From assembly GCA_003142815.1 (NCBI GenBank), contig PLNP01000035.1:762-61440 (forward strand): 60,679 bases of DNA, read 5' to 3'. The position numbers were made by a program, and so were the translations under genes. Within the stretch, counting starts at the first letter, position 1. Every line of letters starts with the position of its first letter. Positions 1-10,700 of this stretch are shown one piece after another. Below the pieces are notes generated by a model. It was not told the DNA's origin. It saw only the letters and a list, made by a program, of their open reading frames with translations, and made no database searches. This DNA comes from Rhodanobacteraceae bacterium (GTDB lineage: Bacteria; Pseudomonadota; Gammaproteobacteria; Xanthomonadales; Rhodanobacteraceae).

Positions 1-18
1 GGGTTTTTCAGCACCCTG

Positions 19-1236
19 CTAACGCGAACGCGCGCTCAGGCGCACACGCGCAAACGCGCGCTTGCCGATCTGCAACAGATGTTCACCGCCGGCCCGCAGC
101 AGCAACTCGCGATCCTCTACCACCGCACCGTCGATGCGCACGGCGCGTTCGCTCATCTTGCGCGCGATTTCCGAATTGCTCGCACCAAGCTTCGCGGCAA
201 CGAACAAGGGCGCGACACGAATCCCGTCGGCGGGCACGTCGATGTCGAGCAACGGCAGGTCGACATCGACACGCTGCTCGCGCACCAGCGCCGTCCATTG
301 CTCGATCGCCTGCGCCGCGTCGGCGGCGCCGTGAAAACGCGCGGCCAATTCACACGCGAGCGCCGTCTTCGCATCGCGCGGATGCAACTGCCCTGCCGCG
401 ACGTCGCGCTTCATCTGCGCGATCTGTGCCAGCGATTGATCGAGGCTCAGCAATTCATACCAGCGCCACATCAGGTCATCGCTGATCTTCATCGTCTTGT
501 TGACGATGTCGATCGCCGCCTCGTTGATGCCAATGGTGTTGCCTAGCGACTTCGACATCTTGTGTATGCCGTCGAGTCCTTCGAGCAGTGGCATCGTCAG
601 CACGATCTGTGCTGGTTGGCCATGGTGCTCCTGCACGTCACGGCCCATCAGCAGGTTGAACTTCTGGTCGGTGCCGCCGAGCTCGACGTCGCATTTCAAT
701 GCGACCGAGTCATACCCCTGCACCAGCGGATACAGGAACTCATGGATCGCGATCGACTGCTGTGCGGCGTAGCGCTTGGCGAAATCGTCGCGCTCAAGCA
801 TGCGCGCAACCGTGTGCTGCGCGGCGAGCCTGATCATGTCCGCCGCGCCCATCTGTCCGAACCATTCGGAATTGAAGCGGATCTCTGTCCGCTCGCGATC
901 GAGCACCTTGAACACCTGGTCGGCATAGGTTTTCGCATTGGCCTCGACGTCTTCGCGGGTGAGCGGCTTGCGCGTCACGTTCTTGCCGGTTGGATCGCCG
1001 ATCATTCCGGTGAAGTCGCCGATCAGGAAGATCACCTGGTGACCGAGATCCTGGAACTGGCGCATCTTGTTGAGCAGCACCGTATGGCCCAGATGCAGGT
1101 CCGGCGCGGTCGGATCGAAACCGGCCTTGACGCGCAGCGGGCGGTCGAGCTGCAGCCGCGCCTTCAGGTCTTCGCGCTTGATGATTTCCTCGGCGCCGCG
1201 ACCGATCAGGTCGAGCGCGGCTTGCGTATCGGTCAT
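19..1236 (-). CDS. tyrS: tyrosyl-tRNA synthetase
   Basis: Charges tRNA-Tyr with tyrosine in the cytoplasm. The 405-residue protein has the class I signature HLGH at residues 48-51 and KMSKS at 226-230. A C-terminal S4-type RNA-binding segment (about 340-400) follows. This layout fits the longer TyrS/TyrZ subfamily. The ATG at 1236 is preceded by a good AAGGAG ribosome site (complement of 1241-1246). It is transcribed away from the M23 peptidase gene, and the AT-rich stretch at about 1328-1345 is the likely promoter zone. No defects are seen. Confidence 0.97.
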   Translation of the reverse strand: MTDTQAALDLIGRGAEEIIKREDLKARLQLDRPLRVKAGFDPTAPDLHLGHTVLLNKMRQFQDLGHQVIFLIGDFTGMIGDPTGKNVTRKPLTREDVEANAKTYADQVFKVLDRERTEIRFNSEWFGQMGAADMIRLAAQHTVARMLERDDFAKRYAAQQSIAIHEFLYPLVQGYDSVALKCDVELGGTDQKFNLLMGRDVQEHHGQPAQIVLTMPLLEGLDGIHKMSKSLGNTIGINEAAIDIVNKTMKISDDLMWRWYELLSLDQSLAQIAQMKRDVAAGQLHPRDAKTALACELAARFHGAADAAQAIEQWTALVREQRVDVDLPLLDIDVPADGIRVAPLFVAAKLGASNSEIARKMSERAVRIDGAVVEDRELLLRAGGEHLLQIGKRAFARVRLSARSR

Positions 1237-1439
1237 ATCGCTCCTTGTGGCACCTTGGCTTCAGGTTCACCGCGCGCGCGGCGCCAGTGCCTGTTGATCG
1301 CAACGGGGTGCGCCAAAAGTGGACGCTCCAGTTAATAATTTGTTAGCCGAGAATCACACGCAACCCTTTGCCAGCATTGGCATTGACGGCGACCGCGCAA
1401 CACATTTATGGTACCGGGCTATTGACCGGAACGCGACCC
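1237..1439. promoter_or_regulatory. divergent promoter region tyrS / M23 peptidase
   Basis: This non-coding stretch separates two divergent genes. On the plus strand TTGACG at 1383-1388 is followed 17 nt later by TTATGG (1406-1411), a weak sigma-70-like pair ahead of the GTG at 1440. On the minus strand an AATTATTAAC-type AT-rich patch (complement of about 1328-1342) is the best -10 candidate for tyrS. Both are visual calls. Confidence 0.3.
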
Positions 1440-2897
1440 GTGACTGACCTTCGACACGACCTGAAAACCGCTCGACACAAGACTCGTCGTCTCGCGATCC
1501 GGCGTCATACACAACGCAGACATTTCCATTTCTATTCGCGCTGCTCAAGCTGGACGTTCCTGCAGAACGTCGCCGCGTCGCCGATCAGCTGGCGCGGCGA
1601 GCACTGGATTCTCTGCGGGGTCGCATTGCTCCTGACCGCCTTGGTCGGCATCGTGCTTCCGACCTTCGCGAAAGCGACGCGCCACGACCCCGCGCCGACA
1701 CCTTACACGACGATGGCACTTGATCTGCCGCAGCTTCCGCCCGGCAGCGAAGCGGATCCGACCATCGGCGCCTACGGCGTCGACGGCAGCGCCCAACCGG
1801 ATTGGCACGTGGTCACCGTCCGCGCGGGCCAGTCGTTGTCGGACATCTTCCATGAGGAAGGTCTCAGCTCCAACGACCTGCAACATGCGCTGGATTCGCA
1901 GGACGATGCTTCCGCGCTGCGCCACATCCGACCCGGTCAGGAATTTGCGTTCGAACTCGACAAGGGCGGCGCGTTGACCGCGATGCGCTTCGAGCGCGGC
2001 GACGCCACCCGCGTAATCCTGCATTTCAACGCCGACGGCGTCACCCAGACCGCTGAAGCACGCGCGGTCGAGCGGCGCACCCACGTCGCGCATGGCATGG
2101 TCACGCGCTCATTGTTCTATGCGGGCGAACGGGCCGGCCTCACCGACACCATGGTGCTGAAACTCGCCAACGCGTTCGGTTACGACATCGACTTCGCGCA
2201 GGATCTGCGCGAAGGCGACAGCTTCAGCGTGCTCTACGACGACGTCTACCGCGAAGGCGAACACCTGCGCGACGGCGACATCATCGCGGCGACTTTCATC
2301 AACCAGGGCAAGCGCTACACCGCGATCCGCTACACCAACGCCGATGGCGAAATCCTGTTCTACAACGAAGCCGGGCGGCCGCTGCGCAAATCCTTCCTGC
2401 GCACGCCGGTCGAATTCACGCGTATCTCTTCCGCGTTCTCGACCGGCCGCATGCATCCGATCCTTGGCTACATGCGCGCCCACCAGGGGGTCGACTACGC
2501 GGCGCCCACCGGCACGCCAATCCGCGCCGCCGGCAACGGCAAGATCACATTCCGCGGCTGGCGAAACGGTTACGGCAACTTCGTGACCATCCAGCACAAC
2601 GCCACGATCAGCACCGCCTACGGCCACATGTCGCGCTTCGCCAACGAGAAGCTGGGCGAAAAGGTGAAGCAGGGCGAGACCATCGGCTATGTCGGCATGA
2701 CCGGCCTCGCGACCGGGCCGCACCTGCATTACGAATTCCGCGTCAATGGCGTGCATCGCGATCCGCTGACCGTAACCTTGCCGGCCGCCGAACCGCTGCC
2801 CGCCACGCAGCTCGCGCAGTTCAAGCAGAAGACCGCGCCGATGCTCGCCAAGCTCAAGATCGTCGACGGCATCCAGCTTGCCCGCGCCAGCGACTGA
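1440..2897 (+). CDS. M23 family murein DD-endopeptidase (MepM-like)
   Basis: Predicted zinc endopeptidase that cuts peptidoglycan cross-links. From the GTG start at 1440 the protein has 485 residues: a basic N-terminus, one membrane anchor (about 57-76), a LysM/OapA-like segment (about 120-175) and a C-terminal M23 domain. Zinc ligands are visible as HxxxD (H348, D352) and HLH (428-430), with YGH at 394-396. An in-frame ATG at 1368 would add 24 residues but has no clear ribosome site. anmK follows directly, so cleavage of the wall and recycling of its sugar are linked; the pair beside tyrS is a common Xanthomonadales arrangement as I recall it. Confidence 0.9.
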   Translation: MTDLRHDLKTARHKTRRLAIRRHTQRRHFHFYSRCSSWTFLQNVAASPISWRGEHWILCGVALLLTALVGIVLPTFAKATRHDPAPTPYTTMALDLPQLPPGSEADPTIGAYGVDGSAQPDWHVVTVRAGQSLSDIFHEEGLSSNDLQHALDSQDDASALRHIRPGQEFAFELDKGGALTAMRFERGDATRVILHFNADGVTQTAEARAVERRTHVAHGMVTRSLFYAGERAGLTDTMVLKLANAFGYDIDFAQDLREGDSFSVLYDDVYREGEHLRDGDIIAATFINQGKRYTAIRYTNADGEILFYNEAGRPLRKSFLRTPVEFTRISSAFSTGRMHPILGYMRAHQGVDYAAPTGTPIRAAGNGKITFRGWRNGYGNFVTIQHNATISTAYGHMSRFANEKLGEKVKQGETIGYVGMTGLATGPHLHYEFRVNGVHRDPLTVTLPAAEPLPATQLAQFKQKTAPMLAKLKIVDGIQLARASD

Positions 2898-2907
2898 CCC
2901 GCGCGCC

Positions 2908-4014
2908 GTGGTGCCGGGCTCGCTTTACCTCGGCCTTATTTCAGGCACCAGCGCCGACGGCATCGACGCGGCGCTGGTTCGCTTCGAGCCGCAACTGAAC
3001 GTTCTTGCGGCGCATACGGCGCCCTATTCCGATGCGCTGCGCGAGCGCGTGCTCGCGCTGGCAACCCGGGATGCGGCCATTGCGCTGGACGATTTCGGGC
3101 GGCTCGATGTCGAGATCGGCGCAGCATTCGCTGCCGCCGCGCTGTCCGTGCTGCGCGAAGCCGACGTCGACCCGGGTGCCGTCGTCGCGATCGGTTCGCA
3201 CGGCCAGACCGTGCGCCATCGTCCGGCAGGCGCGCATCCGTTCACCCTGCAGATCGGCGATCCCAGCGTGATCGCTGAGCGTACCGGCATCCTGACCGTC
3301 GCGGATTTCCGCCGCGCCGACGTCGCCGCTGGCGGTCATGGCGCGCCGCTGCTTCCGGCGCTGCACGCAGCGGTTTTTGCCGACCGGGCTATTCCGCGCG
3401 CGATCCTCAACCTCGGCGGCATCGCGAATATCAGCGTGCTTGGCGACGGCCGCGACGTGCTCGGCTTCGATACCGGCCCGGCCAACTGCCTGCTTGATGC
3501 CTGGGCCATGCGCCATCTCGGCACGGCACGCGACGACAACGGTGCCTGGGCACAGAGTGGTCGCGTAGACGACGCCCTGCTCGCGTATTGGCTCGCTGAT
3601 CCGTATTTCGCGGCGGTGCCGCCGAAAAGCACCGGCCGCGAAGTGTTCAATCTCGACTGGCTCGACGCGCGTCTGCCAGCGAACCTTGCGCCTGCGGACG
3701 TGCAGGCCACTCTGCTCGCGCTCAGCGCGCGCAGCATCGCGGACGCGCTGCGCACGCATGGCCGTGGCGCACGCGAGGTGTACGCCTGTGGCGGCGGCGT
3801 GCACAATGCGGCGCTGATGGACGCGCTGCGCTCGGAACTCGCAGGCATGCGCGTCGCTACCACCGCCGCGCTCGGCCTCGACCCCGACTACGTCGAAGCG
3901 GCCGGCTTCGCCTGGCTCGCGCGCGCGCGCCTCGCCGGCGAACCCGGCAACCTCCCCTCGGTGACCGGCGCACGCGGGGCGCGCTTGCTCGGCGCGGTGT
4001 ATCCCGCCCCTTGA
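2908..4014 (+). CDS. anmK: anhydro-N-acetylmuramic acid kinase
   Basis: Phosphorylates and opens 1,6-anhydro-MurNAc to MurNAc-6-P in murein recycling. The ATP-binding opening motif GTSADGID lies near the N-terminus and GFDTGPANCL in the middle, both typical of AnmK. The start is uncertain. The frame opens with TTG at 2878, overlapping the peptidase gene by 20 nt (378 aa). GTG at 2908 or 2911 gives about 368 aa, close to the usual AnmK length, and is preferred. It is probably co-transcribed with the upstream M23 gene and ends 16 nt before the stop of the convergent AmpG-like gene, with which it shares a pathway. Confidence 0.95.
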   Translation: MVPGSLYLGLISGTSADGIDAALVRFEPQLNVLAAHTAPYSDALRERVLALATRDAAIALDDFGRLDVEIGAAFAAAALSVLREADVDPGAVVAIGSHGQTVRHRPAGAHPFTLQIGDPSVIAERTGILTVADFRRADVAAGGHGAPLLPALHAAVFADRAIPRAILNLGGIANISVLGDGRDVLGFDTGPANCLLDAWAMRHLGTARDDNGAWAQSGRVDDALLAYWLADPYFAAVPPKSTGREVFNLDWLDARLPANLAPADVQATLLALSARSIADALRTHGRGAREVYACGGGVHNAALMDALRSELAGMRVATTAALGLDPDYVEAAGFAWLARARLAGEPGNLPSVTGARGARLLGAVYPAP

Positions 4015-4030
4015 GTCGCAGCCGTCGAAC

Positions 4031-5368
4031 TCAATCCGGCGCGATCGCCGCACTGTCGGCGTCACGGAAGCGTGGCCACAGGTGGATGAACAACGCCGTC
4101 GCAGGTAGCACCGCGAGCGTCGCGATCACGAAATACACGCCATAGCTGGTCGCCTCGACGATGCCGCCCGCGAAAATGCCGAGCACCTTGCCGGGCAGAT
4201 TGACCATCGAGCTCAGCAGCGCGTATTGCATCGCCGTGTGCTTGTGGCTGACCAGCGAGGACAGGAACGCGACGGTCGCGGTGCCGAGAAAGCCCAGACT
4301 CAGGTTCTCGCCGGAAATCACCATAGTCAGCACGGCGAGATTGCCCGGGTGCGCGATCAGCGCGAGATAGAGCAGATTGCAGAAGCCACACACCACGATC
4401 GCGGCCAGCAGCGGTCGGCGCAAACCCCAGCGCGCGACCGCCATGCCGCCGAGGAAGACGCCGACGATGCCGATCCACACACCGTAAATCTTGGTGATCG
4501 CGCCAACCTCGGTCTTGGAAAAGCCCATGTCGAGATAGAACGGCCCCATGATGCCGCCGACCAGTGCCTGCTCGGGAATCTTGAACAGCAGGATGAAAAC
4601 GAGCGTCATTGCGGCCATCTGCCAGCCGTAGCGATGGAAGAAATCGGCAAACGGTTCGACGATCCCCTCGCGCATCGCCTGCTTCCACCCGGCCCGCGTC
4701 GTGCGTGCTACCGCGGGTTCGCGCGCCAGCAGAGTCGCCGCGATCGGGATCAGCATGGTCAGCGCCACGAGCTGATAGACCCTCGCCCAAGCGACGTGAT
4801 CGGCTAGGATCAATGCCAGCGCGCCGGCGAGAATCAGGGCGATGCGATAACCGAGCGAATACGTCGCGACCAGCGGCCCTTGCGCCGCCGGTGGCGCGAT
4901 CTCGATGCGATAGGCGTCGATCGCAATGTCCTGGGTTGCGCCGGCGAATGCGACGAACAGAGTTGCCGCAACGAATAGGCCGAGCTGGGCCGGCGTGACC
5001 AGCGCCATCGCCAGCAGCCCGACCAGCACGCCGAGTTGCGCCAGCAACAGCCAGCTACGCCGCCGACCCAGCCACGCCAACCCCGGCACGCGCGTTTGAT
5101 CGAGTAGCGGCGCCCACACGAACTTGAACGCATACGTCATGCCGGCGCTGGCGATGAGGGTGATGCTCTTGAGCTCGATGCCATTGTCCTTGAGCCAGTA
5201 CGCCAGCGTGCCGGCAACGAGCAGGAACGGGAGCCCCGACGAGAAGCCGAACAGGAACATCGTCCACGCGGCCGGCTGCGTGAACGCCTTCCAGACCGAG
5301 GGCTTGGCCGGCCTGGATTCTGCCGCCGCCGCAGCGGCCATTGGCGCCTCAGGCACGGTAGTCGACAA
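4031..5368 (-). CDS. ampG: AmpG-family MFS muropeptide permease
   Basis: Inner-membrane major facilitator (445 aa, about 12 hydrophobic segments) of the AmpG type, which imports GlcNAc-anhydroMurNAc muropeptides for recycling. Support comes from the N-terminal WMFLFGFSSGLPFLL segment, the acidic/aromatic loop FVWAPLLDQ and the ATQDIAIDAYRIE segment typical of AmpG. Placement next to anmK strengthens the assignment. Its start overlaps the 3' end of xthA by 20 nt (5349-5368), so the two are probably one transcript. Induction of a beta-lactamase, as in enterobacteria, cannot be judged from this window. Confidence 0.88.
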   Translation of the reverse strand: MSTTVPEAPMAAAAAAESRPAKPSVWKAFTQPAAWTMFLFGFSSGLPFLLVAGTLAYWLKDNGIELKSITLIASAGMTYAFKFVWAPLLDQTRVPGLAWLGRRRSWLLLAQLGVLVGLLAMALVTPAQLGLFVAATLFVAFAGATQDIAIDAYRIEIAPPAAQGPLVATYSLGYRIALILAGALALILADHVAWARVYQLVALTMLIPIAATLLAREPAVARTTRAGWKQAMREGIVEPFADFFHRYGWQMAAMTLVFILLFKIPEQALVGGIMGPFYLDMGFSKTEVGAITKIYGVWIGIVGVFLGGMAVARWGLRRPLLAAIVVCGFCNLLYLALIAHPGNLAVLTMVISGENLSLGFLGTATVAFLSSLVSHKHTAMQYALLSSMVNLPGKVLGIFAGGIVEATSYGVYFVIATLAVLPATALFIHLWPRFRDADSAAIAPD

Positions 5369-6122
5369 CGTACGGCGCGTGATCGGAAAACCGCGGCGCC
5401 GGGTAGATCGCGCAGCGTTCGAGGCGTGCCCGCAAGCCGGGCGTCATGAACTGGTAGTCGATGCGCCAGCCGACATTGTTCGCGCGCGCCGCGCCGCGAT
5501 TGCTCCACCAGGTGTAGTCCTCGCCTTGCGGATGCAGCGCGCGATAGCTGTCGATCCAGCCTCGTTCGTTCGCGCAAAGACCATTCAACCACTCACGTTC
5601 CGGCGGCAGGCAGCCGGAGTTCTTCTGGTTCGAGGTCCAATTGCGAATGTCGAGCGTGCTGCGCACGATGTTCCAGTCGCCGCACAGCACGTAGTCGCGT
5701 CCGCTGGCAAGCCAGCCGTCTAGAATCGGTTTGAACCAGGCCATCACCTCGAACTTGAAGCCCTGGCGCAACTCACCGGACGATCCCGACGGCACGTATA
5801 GCGAAACCACGCTCAGATTGGCGTAGCGCACCTCGATATAGCGGCCTTCGTCGTCGAACGGTGCCCAGCCGAGCGCGGTGCGCACTTCGTCCGGCTCGCG
5901 CCTGGAGTAGATCGCGACGCCGCTGTAGCCTTTCTTGGTGATCGCGTCGCGGTAGAAGCAATGATGGCCATCCGGCCGGAACATCGGATCGGCGAGTTGC
6001 TCCTCCTGCGACTTGGTTTCCTGCAGGCAGACCACGTCGGCCTTCTGCGCGCGCAGCCAGTCGAAGAACCCCTTGTTCGCAGCCGAGCGGATACCGTTGG
6101 CGTTGAAGGTGATGATGCGCAT
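5349..6122 (-). CDS. xthA: exodeoxyribonuclease III
   Basis: AP endonuclease and 3'-5' exonuclease of base-excision repair, 257 aa from the ATG at 6122. Exonuclease-endonuclease-phosphatase motifs are all present: FNANGIRSA at the N-terminus (metal-binding Asn), LQETKSQ (catalytic Glu), CGDWNI, GWRIDYQF and SDHAPYV (catalytic Asp-His). The frame is open upstream to 6251, but that extension is unlike the family and passes through a 7-bp repeat array. It is divergent from pyrE. Confidence 0.96.
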   Translation of the reverse strand: MRIITFNANGIRSAANKGFFDWLRAQKADVVCLQETKSQEEQLADPMFRPDGHHCFYRDAITKKGYSGVAIYSRREPDEVRTALGWAPFDDEGRYIEVRYANLSVVSLYVPSGSSGELRQGFKFEVMAWFKPILDGWLASGRDYVLCGDWNIVRSTLDIRNWTSNQKNSGCLPPEREWLNGLCANERGWIDSYRALHPQGEDYTWWSNRGAARANNVGWRIDYQFMTPGLRARLERCAIYPAPRFSDHAPYVVDYRA

Positions 6123-6127
6123 GAGAT

Positions 6128-6155
6128 CGGGAACCGGGAGCCGGGAATCGGGAGC
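6128..6155. repeat. 7-bp tandem array near the xthA start
   Basis: Four head-to-tail heptamers CGGGAAC, CGGGAGC, CGGGAAT and CGGGAGC lie directly upstream of the xthA ATG, where its ribosome site should be. A sister array in inverted orientation sits in front of pyrE at 6255-6282. Confidence 0.85.
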
Positions 6156-6254
6156 CAGCAAAGCGCACAACCCGAGGCGCTTCGTCGATTCGTTGGAGAC
6201 TAGCCGAAGTCGCGACCGTTGTGGCACCGCTGCACGCGCCGATTGCGGCACAAT

Positions 6255-6282
6255 CCGGCTCCCGGCTACCGGCTATCGGCTA
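6255..6282. repeat. 7-bp tandem array abutting the pyrE start
   Basis: Four heptamers CCGGCTC, CCGGCTA, CCGGCTA and TCGGCTA end two bases before the pyrE ATG (6285). The array therefore occupies the whole Shine-Dalgarno window, and no purine-rich ribosome site is visible there. It is the inverted relative of the array at 6128-6155. Confidence 0.85.
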
Positions 6283-6284
6283 CC

Positions 6285-6926
6285 ATGCTCCGACCCCAAC
6301 GCGAATTCCTCGACCTCGCCCTCGCCCGCAATGTGTTGTGCTTTGGCGAGTTCACACTGAAATCCGGCCGCGTCAGCCCGTACTTTTTCAATGCGGGACT
6401 GTTCGACTCCGGTGCCGCGCTGGCAACACTGGGCCGCGCCTACGCGGACGCCGCGGCGCGCGCCGACATCGGCTTCGACATGCTGTTCGGACCGGCCTAC
6501 AAGGGCATCGTGCTCACCGCGATCACCGCGACGGCGCTCGCCGAACAGCACGGCCGCGACCTGCCGTTCGCCTACAACCGCAAGGAGACGAAGGATCACG
6601 GCGAGGGCGGCCAGCTGGTCGGCGCACCGCTCAAGGGCCGCGTGCTGATAGTCGACGACGTGATCACCGCCGGCACCGCGATCCGCGAATCGCTCGCGCT
6701 GATCCAGAGCGCCGGCGCGACACCGGCCGGCGTATTGGTCGCACTCGACCGCGAGGAACGGGGCCACGGTGCGCTGTCGGCGACCCAGGAACTCAGCGCC
6801 GAATACGGCATCCCGACGTTCGCGATCGCGCGTCTGACCGACTTGTTGGCGTATGCGGACGACAAACCCGAACTCGCCGACCATCGGCAGCGCCTGGCCG
6901 CGTATCGGACACTTTACGGGGTATGA
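6285..6926 (+). CDS. pyrE: orotate phosphoribosyltransferase
   Basis: Converts orotate plus PRPP to OMP in pyrimidine synthesis; 213 aa, the normal bacterial length. The PRPP-binding signature [11 protein letters not shown] is at about 122-132 and the flexible catalytic loop [13 protein letters not shown] at 97-109. ATG 6285 matches the family N-terminus ([20 protein letters not shown]). The open frame reaches back to 6219 but the extra residues are encoded by the heptamer repeat. Translation initiation lacks an obvious ribosome site. Confidence 0.96.
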   Translation: MLRPQREFLDLALARNVLCFGEFTLKSGRVSPYFFNAGLFDSGAALATLGRAYADAAARADIGFDMLFGPAYKGIVLTAITATALAEQHGRDLPFAYNRKETKDHGEGGQLVGAPLKGRVLIVDDVITAGTAIRESLALIQSAGATPAGVLVALDREERGHGALSATQELSAEYGIPTFAIARLTDLLAYADDKPELADHRQRLAAYRTLYGV

Positions 6927-6985
6927 CGCCGCGCCCAGCGCAACGCCGCGCGGCTCGCCTATACTCAGCCCGGGAGGAACCTGCC

Positions 6986-7645
6986 ATGCGTGTTTCATTG
7001 CCACGTTTGTTGATCGCCGTGCTGGCTGCCGCCGTTAGCGCGAACGCATGCGCCGCCGGCGGTCTGGACCACAATCGTTTCAAATGGCATGACGCGGCGG
7101 GCAATCTGCATTACAGCGACGTGCTGCCGCCGGAAGTGGCCAAGTTCGGTTACGAAGTGGTCAGCCCGCAGGGCCTGGTCGTCAAGCGCGTCGAGCGCCC
7201 CAAGACCGCGGCCGAGCTCAGCGCCGCGAAAACGGCGCTGGCGAAAACGCAAGCCGAACACGACGCCGCCGATGCGCACACACGCGCCGACCAGCAACTG
7301 CTCAGCGGCTACCCGGCCGAGAGCGACCTCAAGCGCGCGCAGCAGCAAAAGCTCGAGATGCTCGATCAGCAGGTCATCGCAGCCCAAATCAGCCTGCGCA
7401 GTCAGGAACAAACGCTTGCCGACCTGCTCAGCCGCGCCGACGAGGCCGAACGCGGCGGCAAGACGCTGCCGGAGGCGCAAGCCACGCAACTTGCGAAAAT
7501 GCGCAAGCAGGTCGACGACCAGCATCTAGCGCTCGAACGCCGCCAAGGCGACCGCGACAACGCGAGCACGCAATTCGAAACGGAAACCGCGCGCTATCGC
7601 GAACTCAAGGCCAAACTCGCCGAACAGCAACATCCGGCGCAGTAG
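6986..7645 (+). CDS. DUF4124-type exported coiled-coil protein
   Basis: A 219-residue predicted periplasmic protein of unknown function. A signal peptide (about 1-24, ending in a CAAG-like site) precedes a short DUF4124-like segment (FKWHDAAGNLHYSDVLPPE), which is common in Xanthomonadales exported proteins. The rest is a long alpha-helical, Ala/Gln/Lys-rich region with heptad character, probably a coiled coil. The start at 6986 has a strong GGGAGGA ribosome site at 6972-6978. It lies 59 nt after pyrE and may be read through from it. Confidence 0.75.
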   Translation: MRVSLPRLLIAVLAAAVSANACAAGGLDHNRFKWHDAAGNLHYSDVLPPEVAKFGYEVVSPQGLVVKRVERPKTAAELSAAKTALAKTQAEHDAADAHTRADQQLLSGYPAESDLKRAQQQKLEMLDQQVIAAQISLRSQEQTLADLLSRADEAERGGKTLPEAQATQLAKMRKQVDDQHLALERRQGDRDNASTQFETETARYRELKAKLAEQQHPAQ

Positions 7646-7722
7646 CCCATCCCCGCACCGGCTCCCGCTGCAGCGCCGTTTCGCGCGGCGCGCAGTCGTC
7701 CTGAAAAGAAAGACACGGGTGG

Positions 7723-10700
7723 CTACCCGCGCGCGCCGACACGTGCCGCACGCGCTGTCGCCATCGCGTACACGACCGGCATCACCAACAGGACCAGCGG
7801 CACCTGCACCAGCAGTCCAGCGATGATCGCGACGGCGAGCGGTTGCTGCATCTGCGAACCACGACCGATCGCGAGCGCCAGCGGCAGCAGGGTGAGGATT
7901 GCGGCCAGCGTCGACATCAGGATCGGTCGCATCCGGTTGTGACCGGCTTCCAGCAACGCTTCGCGCTGCGGACCCGACGTCTGGATCGATGTGAATTCGG
8001 AGAAATAGAAGATCGCGACTTCGGTGACGATGCCGACGATCATCGTCATCCCCATCATCGCGCTGATATTGAGTTCGATACCGGTCAACCAGAGACCGAT
8101 GAAGACCGCCGCCATCGCCAGCAGCGGCATCGCGAGGATCACCAGTGCGACGCGGAAACTTTCGTAGAGGAACAGCAGCAGCGCGAAGACCAGCGCGATC
8201 GCGGCGATCAGCACGAGGGTCAGCCCCCGAAATGCCTGCTGCTGCTGCGCGTACAAACCGCCGAGTTCGTAGTACATGCCGGTCGGAAGGGCGCCGCGCT
8301 GATCGAGGAGCTTCTTGACGTCGGCGACGGTCGAGCCGAGATCGCGGCCACTGATGCGGCCGGTGACGGCGACCATGCGTTTCAGGTTTTCGCGGGTGAT
8401 CTGTGGTTGTCCGTGCTGCTCACGCAGGGTCGCAACCCGCGACAGCGGGAAGACATGACCACCGGAATCACGGATCGGCAACGCGGCGACCTGTTCAATT
8501 TGCGAACGTGCCGAAGGCGATAACCAGACGCGCACACCCACCATCTTCGGACCCTGCGGCAGTTGCGCCGGGACCGTGCCGGCCATCCCCAGGGAAACCT
8601 GATCGGCGACGCTCTGCGGATCGACTCCGGCCAGCGCGGCCTTGACCGGATCCACTTGCACCTCAAGCGCGTCGCCGGCCGGATTGATGCCGTCGCGCAC
8701 ACCGACCACACCGTTGATCTTGCCGATCTGCGCGGCGACTTTCTTCGCCGCCGCGTCCATCTGCGCGGGGTTGTCGCCATACAGCTTGACCTCGATCGGC
8801 TGAGGCACCGCGACCAGATCGCCGATCAGGTCTTCCATCAGTTGCGCGAGCTCGATGTTCAGACCATGCACCTGCGCCTCGACCTGGCTGCGGATGTCGT
8901 CCATGACCTCGTCGATCGGCGGCCGTGAACCGTCTTTCAGGCGGATGAAGAAATCGCCGGTGTTCGCTTCGGTGAGACCGCCGCCGAGCTGCAAGCCGGT
9001 GCGCCGCGAATAGGTGTCCACGTGCGGATTGGCGCGGATGATCGCTTCGACCTGGCCCAGCAGGCGATTGGTTTCGGCGAGTGAGGTACCAGGTTCGGAA
9101 CGGTAGTCGAGGATGAAACCCCCTTCGTCCATGTTGGGCATGAAACCAGTGCCGACCTGACGGTACGCGATGAGTCCGAGCAGAAGCAGCGGAATCACGC
9201 CGATCAACACGCGCAGCGGTTTGCGCAGCAGGAAGTCGAGACTGCTTGCGTAGCGCTCCGCGGTCCAGTGGCCGAGCCTGCCGGGCGGACGTTCGACCGC
9301 ATGGCGTTCGTCGATGAAGCGTTCCGCCAGCAGCGGCACCGCGACCCAGGTCAGGAAATAGGAGATCGCGAGGCCGCTTGCCATGGTCAGCGAGAGCGCC
9401 TTGAAGAACGCGCCGGTGACTCCGCTGAGAAACGCGAGCGGCACGAAGATCACGATCGTTGCCGCGCTGGAACCGGTCAGTGGCCGCGTGAATTCCAGCG
9501 CGGCGGCCGCGATGCGCTCGCGCACGCTGGTCGACGCGGCGTCACCGCCCGACTGCAGGCGACGCATGATGTGTTCGAGCATCACGATGACATCGTCGAT
9601 GATCAGTCCGACCGCGGCGGCCATGCCACCGAGGGTCATCATGTTGAAGCTCATCCCGAGTACGCGCAGCAGCAGCACGGTGATCGCCAGCACCGAAGGC
9701 ACCACGATCAGTGCGACCAAAATCACGCGGGTGTTGCGCAGGAACACGAACAGGACCAGACCGGCCAGCGCGATCCCGATCAGGATCGCGTCGCGCACGC
9801 TGGCCGCCGCCGCGGCGACGAGCTGGCTCTGGTCGTACCAGGTGGCGATCTTGACGCCCGCCGGCAGCTGCTTGCGGAACTGCGCCAATCGCGCTTTGAC
9901 GTCGGCGACCATCTGCACGCTGTTCGCCGCCGGCTGCTGATAGACCTGCATCAGCACCGCATCCTGACCGTCGGCGTTGACGCGGCTCCACTGCGGTTTC
10001 GCGCTGCGCACGACCTCGGCGACGTCGCCGACGCGGACGATGCCGCCGGGGCCGCCACGCACCACCACATTGCGCAATGCAGCGACGTCGCCGGGCTGGT
10101 TGTTGGCCAGCACCAGGAACAATTTGTAGTGATCCTGCAGTCGACCGAGCGCCGAGATCACGGCGGCGTTGCCGACCGCGCGCACGACATCGTCGACGCC
10201 GAGATCCTGCGCGCGCAGGCGCTGTGGATCGATGTCGACGTGATATTCCTCGACCGCGCCGCCCTGCACATTGACGCGGGCGACGCCGGCGACGCCGGTG
10301 AGCAGCGGTCGCAATTGATATTGGGCGAGATCGTAGAGCTGGGTCGGCGACAAGGTCGCCGAACGCAGGCTGTAGGCGAGCACCGGAAACACAGTCGGGT
10401 CCATCCGCCGGGTGCTGAGCTGGGTGCCGGCCGGTAGCTCCGGCAGGGTCTGTCCGACCGCGGCGTTGACATCGAGAAACGCGCGGCTCATGTCCACGCC
10501 CCAGTCGAACGTGACCGCAATCTCGGCGCCGCCGCGGCTGGTCGTGGAGCGCACATCGCGTACGTCACGCACGCGGCGGATCGCCTCCTCCAGTGGCGTC
10601 GTCACCTGCAGCACCATCTGGTCCGCGGGCCGGTCGCCGGCGTCCAGCGTGACCTGCACGCGCGGAAAGGAGACATCCGGAAACAGCGAAACCGGCAGGC

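Noticed and set aside
562-1335. Plus-strand open frame antisense to tyrS
   Set aside because: No family resemblance, and it is explained by codon bias of tyrS.
9268-10437. Plus-strand open frame of 389 codons inside the RND gene
   Set aside because: His/Asp/Gln-rich shadow of the real minus-strand frame.
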